From an uncultured Oscillospiraceae bacterium (lineage in GTDB: Bacteria > Bacillota > Clostridia > Oscillospirales > Oscillospiraceae): a DNA stretch of 64,000 nt. The stretch spans positions 1-64,000 of the forward strand of contig CANQRM010000004.1 of NCBI GenBank assembly GCA_947626265.1. The letters are read 5' to 3'. The notes beneath the pieces were generated by a model. It did no database searches. It was not told the DNA's origin and saw only the letters and a list, made by a program, of their open reading frames with translations. A program made the translations under genes and the position numbers. Below, one piece after another: positions 27,701 through 36,058 of this stretch (position 1 is the stretch's first letter; every line of letters begins with the position of its first letter).

Positions 27701-27764
27701 GCCCCACCAGGCACAGCGCCGCGATGAGGATGACGGCAATGGTCTTTCTCTTCATTCGGTCCAT
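24702..27764 (-). CDS. MscS-family channel with two extracellular Cache-like sensor regions
   Basis: 1020 residues. Predicted membrane helices lie at about 10-28, 278-302, 333-351, 606-630, 690-710, 738-760 and 780-835. Two large outside regions (30-275 and 352-605) show matching Cache-like endings: YHPDETLIGHDAL with YCGVVKADDAYV, and YYPEERYIGRSAL with YYGAAIETDDAFI. The C-terminal part is MscS: pore helix SAGILSLVIGLGAQDLVKDIVAG, then FRVGDIVTVGDWRGTVVEIGVRTTKI, then the cytoplasmic cage. The start ATG at 27764 follows GGAGG and overlaps the stop of the binding-protein gene by 13 bases. A channel opened or tuned by an outside ligand is the likely reading (inference). Confidence 0.88.
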   Translation of the reverse strand: MDRMKRKTIAVILIAALCLVGLGVYLTAMQNHLSLAQQRQDTEQKMEQIRELIDSSKEAADQVRETYDNIYKSKASSLAFLIRRKVDPELSRPIMETYRKLLDVDNVFVLDSNGIIAYQARTTDADFTRARFNQLRTVFEDANPSEAFQVDTGDSHLRYYGAWITLYTMAVVAQDPAELDALVADTSSWKSMLESVSVGLNGYAFAVSAKDYTFLYHPDETLIGHDALDAGINVEDLDDGACKWMTVNGEELYCGVVKADDAYVLCAVSRDEINSANAITVIIVLFIFFTVITSVVLYAILLLREERRTGSGEADWKQMGAWRYNKKVGRKLTTVSIIGLLSILVISYYMQTLFSMSRASVTNAQRLEEVERELDVNQRKVDELTARYDKSYISKGEVAAYILNQRPELLTRDEIAHMSKALGVEYTYVFDKDGNLIVTDSPYTSFALSEDPEEQSYAFRSLLTGKPYLVQQAQQDDVGVYRQYVGVTIRDKTGNANGFVQISVLPELLESAVEQMGLGTILQNVHVGTNGFAFAVDRDTKNYIYYPEERYIGRSALEHGMKENQFQDGDSGYLTLGLDKYYGAAIETDDAFIYVARPAAELSGDRVLISLSATGVSLLCLALVAMLLCFERTGAAAEGPAEAKAAASGKRARMVDVVMPDGTVKKTESAFSRWSNETMGWGEMTPEQKTVFVLKLLMGVLALFIVVAVANKNTAFTSTSVFRYVIDGNWTRGFNVFAITANVMILCVVCVVSMALRFLLKLLARSMNARGETVIRLVNNLVKYVSVIVALYFCFAMFGVDTKTLLASAGILSLVIGLGAQDLVKDIVAGLFIIFEGEFRVGDIVTVGDWRGTVVEIGVRTTKIEEPGKNIKIINNSAISNVINMTRKESFAACDIGIEYGESLERVEAILEKELPNVRKHLPKITDGPFYKGVAQLADSGVVIKIVAQCAEGDRIQMARDLNREMKLIFDKYKINVPFPQVVLNQPVEFKEATEWQKQQAEKFAEEQRELSKNIESQTL

Positions 27765-28537
27765 TCCTGCACCTCCTCGATGTCCCACTTGGCCGCCAGG
27801 GCGTCCACCGTGCCGTCGGCCAGCATGTCGTCTATGGCCTTGGCGATCTTATCGGTGAGGGCGGAGCCCTTTTGGGTGGCCACACCGTAGTACTGGGTGG
27901 CCAGGGAGCCGGGCAGATACGCCCGGTCGGCGTTCATGTATGCCTGGGCGATGCACCCGTCCATGCACACCGCGTCCACCTCTCCCCGCTCCAGGGCGGA
28001 GGACAGGTCCCCGTAGCTCTCCGCCTCCCACAGCGTCACCCCCTCTTCCGGGTCGATGGCCTCGATGGCCTGGGTCACCAGGTCCCCGGTGTTGGACCCG
28101 GCCAGCACCCCCACGGTCATGCCTACCAAATCCCGCTGGTCCTTGAAGAGGGAGGAGTTCTGGACCATGAAGACGGTGTCGTCGTGGTAATAGGGGGCGG
28201 AGAAGTCGAATACCTCCTGCCTCTCGTCGGTGATGGAGTAGCAGGCGATGAGGCAGTCCACCTGCCCGCTCTCCAATGTCTCCCGCCGGGTGGCGGGGGT
28301 GACGGAGACGAACTGGACGCCGCCGCGGCCCAGCCGGGAGGCCAGCTCCCGGGCCAGGTCTATCTCCAGGCCGTAGTATTTCCCGGTGGTCTCGTTCAAA
28401 AAGCCGAAGTTCACGATATCGTCCCGCACGCCCACCACCAGGTCCGAGCTGTCGGCCAGGGCGGCCGGGGCCCCGGCCATGAGCCCCGTCAGCAGGGCGA
28501 GGAGGGCCAGCGCCGCCACAAAGCGCGTCTTTCTCAA
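27752..28537 (-). CDS. Amino-acid-type solute-binding protein (SBP_bac_3), TTG start
   Basis: 261 residues. The TTG start was chosen from AAAGGATG seven bases upstream and the signal peptide MRKTRFVAALALLALLTG...PAALA/DSSD. There is no lipobox cysteine. It is a type II binding protein: GVRDDIVNFGFLNETTGKYYGLEIDLARELASRLG, then CLIACYSITDERQEVFDFSAPYY. No permease or ATPase genes are near. Instead its stop overlaps the start of the Cache-MscS channel gene, so it may sense a solute for that channel rather than feed a transporter (inference). Confidence 0.88.
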   Translation of the reverse strand: MRKTRFVAALALLALLTGLMAGAPAALADSSDLVVGVRDDIVNFGFLNETTGKYYGLEIDLARELASRLGRGGVQFVSVTPATRRETLESGQVDCLIACYSITDERQEVFDFSAPYYHDDTVFMVQNSSLFKDQRDLVGMTVGVLAGSNTGDLVTQAIEAIDPEEGVTLWEAESYGDLSSALERGEVDAVCMDGCIAQAYMNADRAYLPGSLATQYYGVATQKGSALTDKIAKAIDDMLADGTVDALAAKWDIEEVQEWTE

Positions 28538-28657
28538 AATAACATCATCCTTTCGGTCCGGGTCGTCGTAAAAAGCATGAAAATGGCAAAATAATCTATA
28601 AAACAATATAACATGCCGCCGGACTGCTGTCCAGCGGCATTTCGATGTCAAATAATG

Positions 28658-30016
28658 TCAGTTTTTCAGGCTGTGCAGGGGCGCGGGGATGTGGCCGCCC
28701 CGGGCGATGAAGTCTGTCGCGCGTTCCGGGTGGACGGGCATGATGGGCGCGGTGCCCAGTAACCCGCCGAAGTCCACGCTGTCGCCCACCTTGCAGCCCA
28801 CGGCGGGGATGAGGCGCACGGCGGTGGTCTTGTTGTTGACCATGCCGATGGCCGCCTCGTCGGCGATGATGGCGGAGATGGTCTCGGCGGGGGTGTCTCC
28901 CGGCACGGCGATCATGTCCAGCCCCACGGAGCAGACGCATGTCATGGCCTCCAGCTTGTCCACGGTCAGGACCCCGGACTTCGCCGCGGCGATCATGCCC
29001 TCGTCCTCGCTCACCGGGATGAACGCGCCGGACAGGCCTCCCACCCGGCCGGAGGCCATGAGCCCGCCCTTTTTCACCGCGTCGTTCAAAAGGGCCAGGG
29101 CCGCCGTGGTCCCGTGGGTACCGCAGGTCTCCAGACCCATCTCCTCCAATATGCGGGCCACGCTGTCGCCCACCGCCGGGGTGGGGGCCAGGGACAGGTC
29201 CACCACGCCGAAGGGCACCCCCAGCCGGTCCGCGGCGGTGCGGGCCACCAGCTGGCCCATGCGGGTGATGCGAAAGGCGGTCTTTTTGACCAGCTCCGCC
29301 ACCTCGTCGAAGGGCCGGCCCCGGACGCTTTTGAGCGCCGTGTGCACCACCCCGGGGCCGGACACGCCCACGTTCACGGCGCACTCCGGCTCCCCGGGCC
29401 CGTGGAAGGCCCCGGCCATGAAGGGGTTGTCCTCCACCGCGTTGCAAAAGACCACCAGCTTGGCGCAGCCGAGGCTGCCCCGGTCGGCGGTGAGGGCGGC
29501 GGTCTCCTTCACCACCCGGCCCATGGCCGCCACCGCGTCCATGTTGAGCCCCGCCTTGGTGGAGCCCACGTTCACGCAGGCGCACACAAGGTCCGTCTCG
29601 GAAAGGGCCCGGGGGATGCTCTCGATGAGCTTTCTGTCCCCGTCGGTGAGGCCCTTCTGGACCAGGGCGGAGAAGCCGCCTATAAAGTCCACGCCGCAGG
29701 TCTTGGCGGCCTTATCCATGGCGGCGGCCACGGGAGTATAGTCTTCCGCCTCGCTTGCCTGGGCCACCATGGCGATGGGGGTGACGGAGATGCGCTTGTT
29801 GACGATGGGGATGCCCAGCTCCGATTCGATGCCCTGTGTCACGGGCAGGAGCTTCTCCGCCCGGCGGCATATCTTGTCATAGACCCGCTGAGCGCAGGTA
29901 TCGATGTCCGGGTGGGCGCAGTCCAGAAGGTTCACGCCCAGGGTGACGGTGCGGATATCCAAATGCTGCCGGTCCAGCATGTCCAGGGTCTGTAAAATGT
30001 CAATGGTGTTAAGCAT
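28658..30016 (-). CDS. PFL family protein (DUF711/UPF0210)
   Basis: 452 residues, starting [33 protein letters not shown], the UPF0210 N-terminus. Later blocks include [18 protein letters not shown] and [16 protein letters not shown] and a Gly-rich ligand-like region at the C-terminus. The family has structures but no proven reaction. It is nearly always next to a small ACT protein, as here, though a MITE-like repeat has been inserted between the two genes. Confidence 0.92.
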   Translation of the reverse strand: MLNTIDILQTLDMLDRQHLDIRTVTLGVNLLDCAHPDIDTCAQRVYDKICRRAEKLLPVTQGIESELGIPIVNKRISVTPIAMVAQASEAEDYTPVAAAMDKAAKTCGVDFIGGFSALVQKGLTDGDRKLIESIPRALSETDLVCACVNVGSTKAGLNMDAVAAMGRVVKETAALTADRGSLGCAKLVVFCNAVEDNPFMAGAFHGPGEPECAVNVGVSGPGVVHTALKSVRGRPFDEVAELVKKTAFRITRMGQLVARTAADRLGVPFGVVDLSLAPTPAVGDSVARILEEMGLETCGTHGTTAALALLNDAVKKGGLMASGRVGGLSGAFIPVSEDEGMIAAAKSGVLTVDKLEAMTCVCSVGLDMIAVPGDTPAETISAIIADEAAIGMVNNKTTAVRLIPAVGCKVGDSVDFGGLLGTAPIMPVHPERATDFIARGGHIPAPLHSLKN

Positions 30017-30060
30017 AAGCGTTCATCCTTGTTCAAAACTGCGCCGGAGGCGCACATATT

Positions 30061-30185
30061 GAAGGCCCCCTTGTGTAAAGGGGGCTGTCATGCGAAGCAT
30101 GACTGAGGGATTGTCGCGTTACGGACGTTGACAACCCCTCCGGCCGCCTTCGGCGCCCACCTCCCCTTGCACAGGGGAGGCTTTC
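30061..30185. repeat. MITE-like repeat between the ACT and DUF711 genes
   Basis: About 125 bases with imperfect inverted ends, GAAGGCCCCCTTGTGTAAAG against its counterpart ending in CACAGGGGAGGCTTTC. Inside are two more hairpins (TCATGCGAAGCATGA and the GGCCGCCTTCGGCG type). No coding capacity. One end also occurs alone at 8191-8208. It splits the usual ACT-DUF711 pair. Confidence 0.75.
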
Positions 30186-30196
30186 AAAGCAGAGGC

Positions 30197-30466
30197 TTAT
30201 ATCTGGTGCATAGAATCAAATATATCCTTGCGCTGTATCCTGATGTTGAGCCCCAGCGCCTCCCCGCTCTCGGCCAGGGACTGCTGTATCTCGCCGAAGC
30301 TAAGGTCCGAGGTGGCGGTGTCCACCAGCATGACCATGGTGAACAGCCCGTCCATGATGGTCTGGCTCAGGTCCAGCACGTTCACCCGCATCTTGGCCAG
30401 CGCGGCGCACACGTCCGCGATGATGCCGATGCGGTCCTTGGAAAAGACGGAAACGATGGCTTTCAT
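30197..30466 (-). CDS. ACT domain protein (UPF0237)
   Basis: 89 residues, a single ACT domain: MKAIVSVFSKDRIGIIADVCAALAKMRVNVLDLSQTIMDG, the form typical of UPF0237 and related to the GcvR-type ACT fold. It probably binds an amino acid and partners the DUF711 protein. Ribosome site AAGGAGA is present. Confidence 0.92.
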   Translation of the reverse strand: MKAIVSVFSKDRIGIIADVCAALAKMRVNVLDLSQTIMDGLFTMVMLVDTATSDLSFGEIQQSLAESGEALGLNIRIQRKDIFDSMHQI

Positions 30467-30483
30467 GAAAATGTCTCCTTACA

Positions 30484-31176
30484 TTATAAATCCACTATCT
30501 CCACCACGGTCAGCTTTCCGCCGTCCACGGTGAAGCGCACGTCGAAGGTGAGAAAGTTGAACCCGTACCGCCGGGCGGGGTCGTCGATATAGGCCGGGCG
30601 GGGGTCCTGGCGCAGAAGGCCCATCAGCGCCTGGCGGTGTTCCGGGGGTATCCGCTCCAGCAGAGCCGGGGGAAAGTCCACGTCCAAAGCGTAGTCGTAT
30701 ACGTCCTCCGCAAAGCCCCCGGCGGCATTGGGGCGGCTGTCCGTATAGGGGAGGTAGGGCTTTATGTCATAGATGGGCGTGCCGTCCATCAGGTCCGCTC
30801 CCGCCACCGTGAGCACCGGCCCCAGCTTTTCGTCGTGGGTGATCTCTATGAGCTCCACGCAGGAGAGTCCCAGCGCGTTGGGCCGGTAGGGGGAGCGGGT
30901 GGCGAACACCCCCATGCGTTTGTTGCCCCCCAGCCGGGGCGGCTTCACCGTGGCGGCCCAGCTGTCCCGCTCGTTTTCCGAAAAGCCCCATATGAGCCAG
31001 AGGTGGGAAAACCCCTCCAGCCCCCGGAAGGCCACCGGGTCCCGGTACATGGGCTCGAACACGATGCGGGCCCGCAGGGAGGGCACAAGGCCGCTCTGCC
31101 GGGGCAGACCGAACTTGGTGGGCAGGGCCGTCTCAATATGGGCGATGGGCGCGATGGGGCGCGTTTCCTGGAGCAT
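30484..31176 (-). CDS. trmO: tRNA (N6-threonylcarbamoyladenosine37-N6)-methyltransferase TrmO family
   Basis: 230 residues from MLQETRPIAPIAHIETALPTKFGLPRQSG, with GGGAGG seven bases upstream. The TsaA/VirR-like fold shows GLEGFSHLWLIWGF, RMGVFATRSPYRPNALGLSCVEL and DLMDGTPIYDIKPYLPY. It uses SAM to methylate t6A at position 37 of some tRNAs. The gene sits 17 bases before the ACT gene. Confidence 0.92.
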   Translation of the reverse strand: MLQETRPIAPIAHIETALPTKFGLPRQSGLVPSLRARIVFEPMYRDPVAFRGLEGFSHLWLIWGFSENERDSWAATVKPPRLGGNKRMGVFATRSPYRPNALGLSCVELIEITHDEKLGPVLTVAGADLMDGTPIYDIKPYLPYTDSRPNAAGGFAEDVYDYALDVDFPPALLERIPPEHRQALMGLLRQDPRPAYIDDPARRYGFNFLTFDVRFTVDGGKLTVVEIVDL

Positions 31177-31327
31177 GGCCGGCCTCCCGAATGGCATTAG
31201 ATACCGCATTATAACATGCGCGATAGATAACAGCAAAAAATTTTTTGTCAGGATGAATATTTGCCCGGTCCTTTGCAGAAACTAGGCCCGCAAGATCATT
31301 TAGTCTGACGGAAAAGGAGTCTTTTTC

Positions 31328-31540
31328 ATGGTCATTGACAGGATAGCCCTGCTCCTCGCCATCATCGGCGGCCTGAACTGGGGCAGCGTGGGCCTGTTCC
31401 GCTTCGATATCGTCGCCTGGATCTTCGGCGGCCAGACCAACCCCGTGGCCCGGGTGGTGTACACCCTGGTGGGCCTGGCGGCCCTGTGGTGCATCTCGCT
31501 GCTGTTCCGGGCCAGAGATGAAGCCGACGAAGAGGCATAA
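31328..31540 (+). CDS. DUF378 family membrane protein (YuzA-like)
   Basis: 70 residues with two membrane helices: DRIALLLAIIGGLNWGSVGLF and VARVVYTLVGLAALWCISLLF. GGLNWGSVG is the family hallmark. The function is unknown. Its terminator and a collagen-like gene follow on the same strand. Confidence 0.9.
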   Translation: MVIDRIALLLAIIGGLNWGSVGLFRFDIVAWIFGGQTNPVARVVYTLVGLAALWCISLLFRARDEADEEA

Positions 31541-31580
31541 AAAGCGCCGGAGTGTGGGCGACCCGCTCCGGCGTCTTTAT
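31541..31580 (+). terminator. Terminator of the DUF378 gene
   Basis: GCGCCGGAG and CTCCGGCGTC arms enclose a short inner GGGC/CCCG pair, followed by TTTAT. It lies right after the TAA. Confidence 0.75.
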
Positions 31581-31642
31581 ACACACGTTCCCGCTGGGTC
31601 TCATATCCTGGATTGGGCTCACCAAGCCCAAAGGAGGAAATC

Positions 31643-32473
31643 ATGGCGGATTGTGCTGAAAACATGAACATCATCTCCGGCGCCCAGGCCAACGGGCTGG
31701 CCCGCTATCCCTATCCCTGCCAGACCCAGCCCTGCTGCCCGTCCCTGATCGCCGGCCCCACCGGCCCTGCGGGGGCCACAGGCGCGCAGGGTCCCACAGG
31801 CCCTGCCGGTCCTGTGGGCGCCCCTGGTCCCATGGGCCCCATGGGCGCTATGGGCATGCAGGGCCCCACCGGCCCTGCCGGCGCCCCCGGTCCCATGGGT
31901 CCCACCGGCGTACCCGGTCCTGCGGGTCCTGCCGGCGCCCTTGGTCCTACCGGCCCCACAGGCGCGCAGGGTCCCGCGGGTGCGGCGGGAACTGCCGGTG
32001 CGACGGGTCCGCAGGGTCCCACCGGCCCCGCCGGCGCTCCGGGTCCCACTGGCCCTGCCGGTGAGATCGGCCCTACCGGTCCCACCGGCGCCCAGGGTCC
32101 CACGGGTGCGACAGGCGCTACCGGCGCGCAGGGTCCTGCCGGCCCTGCCGGTGAAATTGGTCCTACGGGCCCCGCCGGCGCCCCCGGTCCCACGGGTCCC
32201 ACCGGCATCCCCGGTCCTACGGGTCCCACCGGCGCCCAGGGTCCTGCCGGCCCCGCTGGCGCTCCCGGTCCCACGGGCCCCGTTGGTGCTCCCGGTCCTA
32301 CGGGCCCCGCTGGCGCCCCCGGTCCTACCGGTCCTACCGGCCCGGCGGCTGTCATCACGCCGGGCGCGGCCGTGGCGGATATCCCGTCCCCGGGAGCGGC
32401 CACCGCGGAGGAGGTCGCGACAACGCTCAACACCCTGCTGGCCAGCCTGCGGGCCGCCGGCTATATCGCCTGA
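31643..32473 (+). CDS. Collagen-like Gly-X-Y repeat protein
   Basis: 276 residues from [27 protein letters not shown] lies five bases upstream. Residues about 37-235 are an unbroken Gly-X-Y tract rich in GPTGPTG, GPAGAPG and GAQGPAG. The N-terminal 36 residues hold a Cys pair (QTQPCCPSL), and the C-terminal 40 ([12 protein letters not shown]...[16 protein letters not shown]) may trimerise, as in BclA-type exosporium or surface proteins. No signal peptide or sortase motif is seen, which fits a spore-surface protein made in the mother cell (inference). The repeats make the gene prone to length change. Confidence 0.9.
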   Translation: MADCAENMNIISGAQANGLARYPYPCQTQPCCPSLIAGPTGPAGATGAQGPTGPAGPVGAPGPMGPMGAMGMQGPTGPAGAPGPMGPTGVPGPAGPAGALGPTGPTGAQGPAGAAGTAGATGPQGPTGPAGAPGPTGPAGEIGPTGPTGAQGPTGATGATGAQGPAGPAGEIGPTGPAGAPGPTGPTGIPGPTGPTGAQGPAGPAGAPGPTGPVGAPGPTGPAGAPGPTGPTGPAAVITPGAAVADIPSPGAATAEEVATTLNTLLASLRAAGYIA

Positions 32474-32481
32474 GCGCGCAA

Positions 32482-32511
32482 AAAGCCCTGCGGCAAACAC
32501 CGCAGGGCTTT
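32482..32511. terminator. Bidirectional terminator between collagen-like gene and ahcY
   Basis: AAAGCCCTGCGG (32482-32493) pairs with CCGCAGGGCTTT (32500-32511). A- and T-rich flanks on both sides serve convergent transcripts. Confidence 0.85.
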
Positions 32512-32521
32512 CACTATACGT

Positions 32522-33757
32522 TCATATCCCCAGATAGTCCTTCTGCTCCGGGGTGAGGACGTCGATGGCTACGCCCATGGTGTCCAGCTTCCGCTGGGCC
32601 ACCTCCCGGTCGATCTCCGCGGGCACGACCATGACGCCGGGCTTCAACTGCCCCTTATGCTGGGCCAGGTACCGGGCGCACAGGGCCTGGATGGCGAAGC
32701 TCATGTCCATGATCTCCGCCGGGTGACCGTCGCCGCTGGCCAGGTTCACCAGCCGCCCCTCGGCGATGAGGAACACGGTCCGGCCATTGGGCAGCTCATA
32801 GCCCTCAATGTTGTTGCGGGCCTCGTGATGGGACACGGCGTACTTTTCCAGGTCCTCCGCGTCCACCTCCACGTTGAAGTGGCCGGCGTTGGTGAGGATG
32901 GCCCCGTCCTTCAGCAGGGGGAAGTGCTCCCTTGTGATGACCCCGGCGCAGCCGGTGACGGTGCAGAAGATGTCCCCGATGGGGGCGGCCTGGGCCATGG
33001 GCATGACCCGGAAGCCGTCCATCACCGCCTCGATGGCCCGGACCGGGTCCGTCTCGGTGATGATGACCCGGGCGCCCAGGCCCTTGGCCCGCATGGCCAC
33101 GCCCTTGCCGCACCAGCCGTAGCCGGCCACCACCACGTCCTTGCCCGCCACGATCAGGTTCGTGGTGCGCATGATGCCGTCCCATACGGACTGGCCCGTG
33201 CCGTAGCGGTTGTCGAAAAGGTGCTTGCAGTCGGCGTCGTTCACCAGCACCGCCGGGAAGGGGAGCTGCCCCTCCCTGTCCAGCCGGCGCAGCCGGTGCA
33301 CGCCCGTGGTGGTCTCCTCGCACAGGCCCAGCACCCCGGGGATGAACTGGGGATAGCGGGCGCGCAGGCCCTCCATCAGGTCGCCGCCGTCGTCGATGAT
33401 GATGTTGGGCCCGCAGGCCAGCACCTTGTCGATGTTGGCGTCGTATTCCTCCGCCGTGCAGCCGTGGGTGGCGTGTACCTCCAGGCCGCCCGCCGCCAGC
33501 GCCGCGGCCACATCGTCCTGGGTGGACAGGGGGTTGGAGCCGGTGATGTGCATCTCCGCGCCGCCCCGGGCCATCACCCGGCAGAGATAGGCCGTCTTGG
33601 CCTCCAGGTGGACGGACAGGGCGATCTTCAGCCCCGCGAAGGGCTTGGTGCGCTCAAATTCCTCCCCGATGGAGCGGCACAGGGGCATGTTCCGCTCCAC
33701 CCAGGCGATCTTCCTCTCCCCGGAGGGAGCCAGGGATATATCACGAATGGTGCTCAT
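32522..33757 (-). CDS. ahcY: Adenosylhomocysteinase
   Basis: 411 residues. The NAD domain has VVAGYGWCGKGVAMRAKGLGARVIITETDP, and the substrate region has DCKHLFDNRYGTGQSVWDGIMRTTN. The C-terminus ends in the common YLGI. It splits S-adenosylhomocysteine into adenosine and homocysteine. It is 10 bases after metK and so shares the SAM-I riboswitch; the two genes form a SAM cycle operon. Confidence 0.96.
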   Translation of the reverse strand: MSTIRDISLAPSGERKIAWVERNMPLCRSIGEEFERTKPFAGLKIALSVHLEAKTAYLCRVMARGGAEMHITGSNPLSTQDDVAAALAAGGLEVHATHGCTAEEYDANIDKVLACGPNIIIDDGGDLMEGLRARYPQFIPGVLGLCEETTTGVHRLRRLDREGQLPFPAVLVNDADCKHLFDNRYGTGQSVWDGIMRTTNLIVAGKDVVVAGYGWCGKGVAMRAKGLGARVIITETDPVRAIEAVMDGFRVMPMAQAAPIGDIFCTVTGCAGVITREHFPLLKDGAILTNAGHFNVEVDAEDLEKYAVSHHEARNNIEGYELPNGRTVFLIAEGRLVNLASGDGHPAEIMDMSFAIQALCARYLAQHKGQLKPGVMVVPAEIDREVAQRKLDTMGVAIDVLTPEQKDYLGI

Positions 33758-33767
33758 ATTCTTACCC

Positions 33768-35039
33768 TCACTCGGCGGCCTTTTTCCGGACCCAGAACTT
33801 CCACCAGGGGCGCTTTTTCGTCTCGCCCTCGGAGGGTACCAGCGCCTCCTGGGGCTCGGGGATGGCGGCCTTCAGGGCCTCGGCCTTGTCGGTCCGCTCC
33901 CAGGCCACGCCCAGGTCCTCCCGGCCCATGTGGCCGTAGGCGGCCAGCTGCCGGTAGATAGGCGCCCGCAGCTCCAGGTCACGGATGATGGCCGCGGGCC
34001 GCAGGTCGAATACCTGGGTCACGGCCTTCTGCAGGGTCTCGTCGGACACCGTGCCGGTGCCGAAGGTGGTCACGTTCACGCTCACCGGGTTCGCCACGCC
34101 GATGGCGTAGGCGATCTGGACCTGGCACCGGCGGGCAAGGCCGGCGGCCACGATGTTCTTGGCCACCCAGCGGGCGGCGTAGGCCGCGGAGCGGTCCACT
34201 TTGGTGGGGTCCTTGCCGGAGAAGGCGCCGCCGCCGTGGGGGGCGCTGCCGCCGTAGGTGTCCACGATGATCTTCCGGCCGGTGAGGCCGGAGTCGCCTT
34301 GGGGCCCGCCCACCACGAAGCGGCCGGTGGGGTTGACGAAGTACTTGATGTCCCCCAGCACCATCCGCTCGGGCAGCACGGGGGTGATGACCTCCCGGAT
34401 GATGTCCTCCCGGATCTGTTCCTGGGTCACGTCCGGGTCGTGCTGGGTGGAGACCACCACCGTGTCGATGCGCACGGGGCGGTTTTCCTCGTCATATTCC
34501 ACGGTGACCTGGGTCTTGCCGTCGGGCCGCAGGTAGGGCAGGGTCCCGTCCTTGCGGACCTGGGCCAGCCGCCGGGCCATCTTTTGGGCCAGGCTCAGGG
34601 GCATGGGCATCATCTCCGGCGTCTCGTCGCAGGCGTAGCCGAACATCATGCCCTGGTCGCCCGCGCCGTTTTCCAGCTCCGCCGCCGCGCCGCCGGCCTT
34701 CTGCTCAAGGCTGGCGTTCACGCCCATGGCGATGTCCGGGCTCTGCTCGTCGATGCTGGTCAGCACGGCGCAGTTGTCGCAGTCGATGCCGTACTCGGCC
34801 TTGTCGTAGCCGATGTCCCGCAGGACCTCCCGGGCGATCCTGGGGATGTCCACGTAGCAGCTGGTGGTGATCTCGCCCATGACGAAGACCATGCCCGTGG
34901 TGGTGCAGCACTCACAGGCCACATGGCCCTGGCTGTCCTGGGCCATGATGGCGTCCAGCACCGCGTCGGATATCTGGTCGCAGACCTTGTCGGGATGGCC
35001 CTCGGTGACGGATTCGGATGTGAATAAGTAGTGTCCCAT
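33768..35039 (-). CDS. metK: S-adenosylmethionine synthetase
   Basis: 423 residues from [29 protein letters not shown]; the ribosome site AAGGAGA is seven bases away. Hallmarks are [12 protein letters not shown] and [23 protein letters not shown]. The family is usually about 385-400 residues; here an insertion and a basic C-terminal tail with [16 protein letters not shown] add length. It makes SAM from Met and ATP. The transcript leader is a SAM-I riboswitch. Confidence 0.96.
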   Translation of the reverse strand: MGHYLFTSESVTEGHPDKVCDQISDAVLDAIMAQDSQGHVACECCTTTGMVFVMGEITTSCYVDIPRIAREVLRDIGYDKAEYGIDCDNCAVLTSIDEQSPDIAMGVNASLEQKAGGAAAELENGAGDQGMMFGYACDETPEMMPMPLSLAQKMARRLAQVRKDGTLPYLRPDGKTQVTVEYDEENRPVRIDTVVVSTQHDPDVTQEQIREDIIREVITPVLPERMVLGDIKYFVNPTGRFVVGGPQGDSGLTGRKIIVDTYGGSAPHGGGAFSGKDPTKVDRSAAYAARWVAKNIVAAGLARRCQVQIAYAIGVANPVSVNVTTFGTGTVSDETLQKAVTQVFDLRPAAIIRDLELRAPIYRQLAAYGHMGREDLGVAWERTDKAEALKAAIPEPQEALVPSEGETKKRPWWKFWVRKKAAE

Positions 35040-35072
35040 CGTATTCTCCTTTGTAAAATCGGCATCAAGAAT

Positions 35073-35210
35073 GCCCGCCGGGACCGGCGGGCAGTTGGAA
35101 ACAAGTATTTGTTCCTTATCTTTCGATTTACACCGCCGGATTTGGCACCTTTTGCTCTCGCACAGGTTGCCGGGCTTCACAGGGCCGGTCCCTCCGCCAC
35201 TCTTGATAAG
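35073..35210 (-). promoter_or_regulatory. SAM-I riboswitch (S-box leader) of metK-ahcY
   Basis: On the minus strand the aptamer starts CTTATCAAGAG (35210), shows GGCGGAGGGAC, GAAGCCCGGCAACC and GGTGCCAAATCC in the order of the S-box consensus, and closes with GATAAG (35120-35115). A downstream hairpin GCCCGCCGG/CCGGCGGGC (35092-35073) follows. It has only a weak T-tract, so control may be by termination or by occlusion of the ribosome site. Confidence 0.93.
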
Positions 35211-35231
35211 GCTATAAAATTGTCTATGGTC

Positions 35232-35259
35232 ATTTTATCATGTCCGCGGCCAATGTCAA
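35232..35259 (-). promoter_or_regulatory. Promoter of metK-ahcY
   Basis: TTGACA (35259-35254) and TAAAAT (35237-35232) are 16 bases apart; transcription would begin just before the S-box aptamer. Confidence 0.8.
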
Positions 35260-35317
35260 GGGGCAATGATAAAAACCTTTTTCTGGAAAATTCTATGGAA
35301 AACTTTCATAAAAACTA

Positions 35318-35346
35318 TTGTACAGCGGCAGAATATGTGGTACAAT
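35318..35346 (+). promoter_or_regulatory. Promoter of hpf
   Basis: TTGTAC (35318-35323) and TACAAT (35341-35346) are 17 bases apart, followed by AAAGGAGG and the ATG. Confidence 0.8.
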
Positions 35347-35369
35347 TTCCACAAAGGAGGTAGAGAGCC

Positions 35370-35909
35370 ATGACATTTACCATGACCGGCAAAAAATACG
35401 AGGTATCCGATGAGCTGCGGGCCTACGCGGAGAAGAAGGTCGGCAAGATCGACAAGCTCTTCCGCACGGAGAGCGACGCCTCCGTCACCTTCAGCGCGGA
35501 GCGGGGCCGCTACACCGTGGAGATCACCATCCGCAACAACGGCATGTTCTATCGGGTGACCGAGACCACAAGCGACATGTTTGCCTCCATCGACTCCGCC
35601 TGCGCCGCGCTGGTGCGGCAGGTGCGGAAGAACAAGACCCGGCTGGAAAAGCGCCTGCGGGACGGCGCCTTTGAGCGCTCCTCCGCCCCGGAGGCCGTGC
35701 CCGACGAGGAGGAAGAGGCGGATTACCGCATCATCCGCACCAAGCGCTTCCCCTTAAAGCCCATGAGCCCGGACGAGGCGGTGATGCAGATGGACCTTCT
35801 GGGCCACACCTTCTTCGCCTTCCGCAATCAGGAGGCGGACGACGCCTTTTCCGTGGTGTACAAGCGCCGGGACGGGGGCTACGGCATGATCTCCGACGAG
35901 TCGGATTAA
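35370..35909 (+). CDS. hpf: Ribosome hibernation-promoting factor, long form
   Basis: 179 residues. The S30AE domain (1-100) has MTFTMTGKKYEVSDELRAYAEKKVGKIDKLF. A linker rich in acidic residues leads to the C-terminal dimer domain (about 120-175) with RIIRTKRFPLKPMSPDEAVMQMDLLGHTFFAFRNQE. The long form joins two 70S ribosomes into inactive 100S dimers in stationary phase. It is a single gene with its own promoter and terminator. Confidence 0.96.
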   Translation: MTFTMTGKKYEVSDELRAYAEKKVGKIDKLFRTESDASVTFSAERGRYTVEITIRNNGMFYRVTETTSDMFASIDSACAALVRQVRKNKTRLEKRLRDGAFERSSAPEAVPDEEEEADYRIIRTKRFPLKPMSPDEAVMQMDLLGHTFFAFRNQEADDAFSVVYKRRDGGYGMISDESD

Positions 35910-35927
35910 AAGCTGAATAAAATTTAC

Positions 35928-35956
35928 GGGTGCGCCTCAGGGCGCACCCTTTTTTT
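35928..35956 (+). terminator. Terminator of hpf
   Basis: GGGTGCGCC (35928-35936), a TCAG loop, GGCGCACCC (35941-35949), then seven T. Confidence 0.95.
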
Positions 35957-36058
35957 GCCGCACCGACCGGCGGCACACAGCAGCAGACATGTTGGGGCGG
36001 TTTTTTGTACATTAATAGGATGCCGGGCGTCCGGGACTGAGGTGAGACGCAAAATTTT

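Noticed and set aside
31740..32350. Repeat tract suggesting a CRISPR-like or tandem repeat locus
   Set aside because: The periodicity is nine bases, from Gly-X-Y codons of a collagen-like gene, with no unique spacers.
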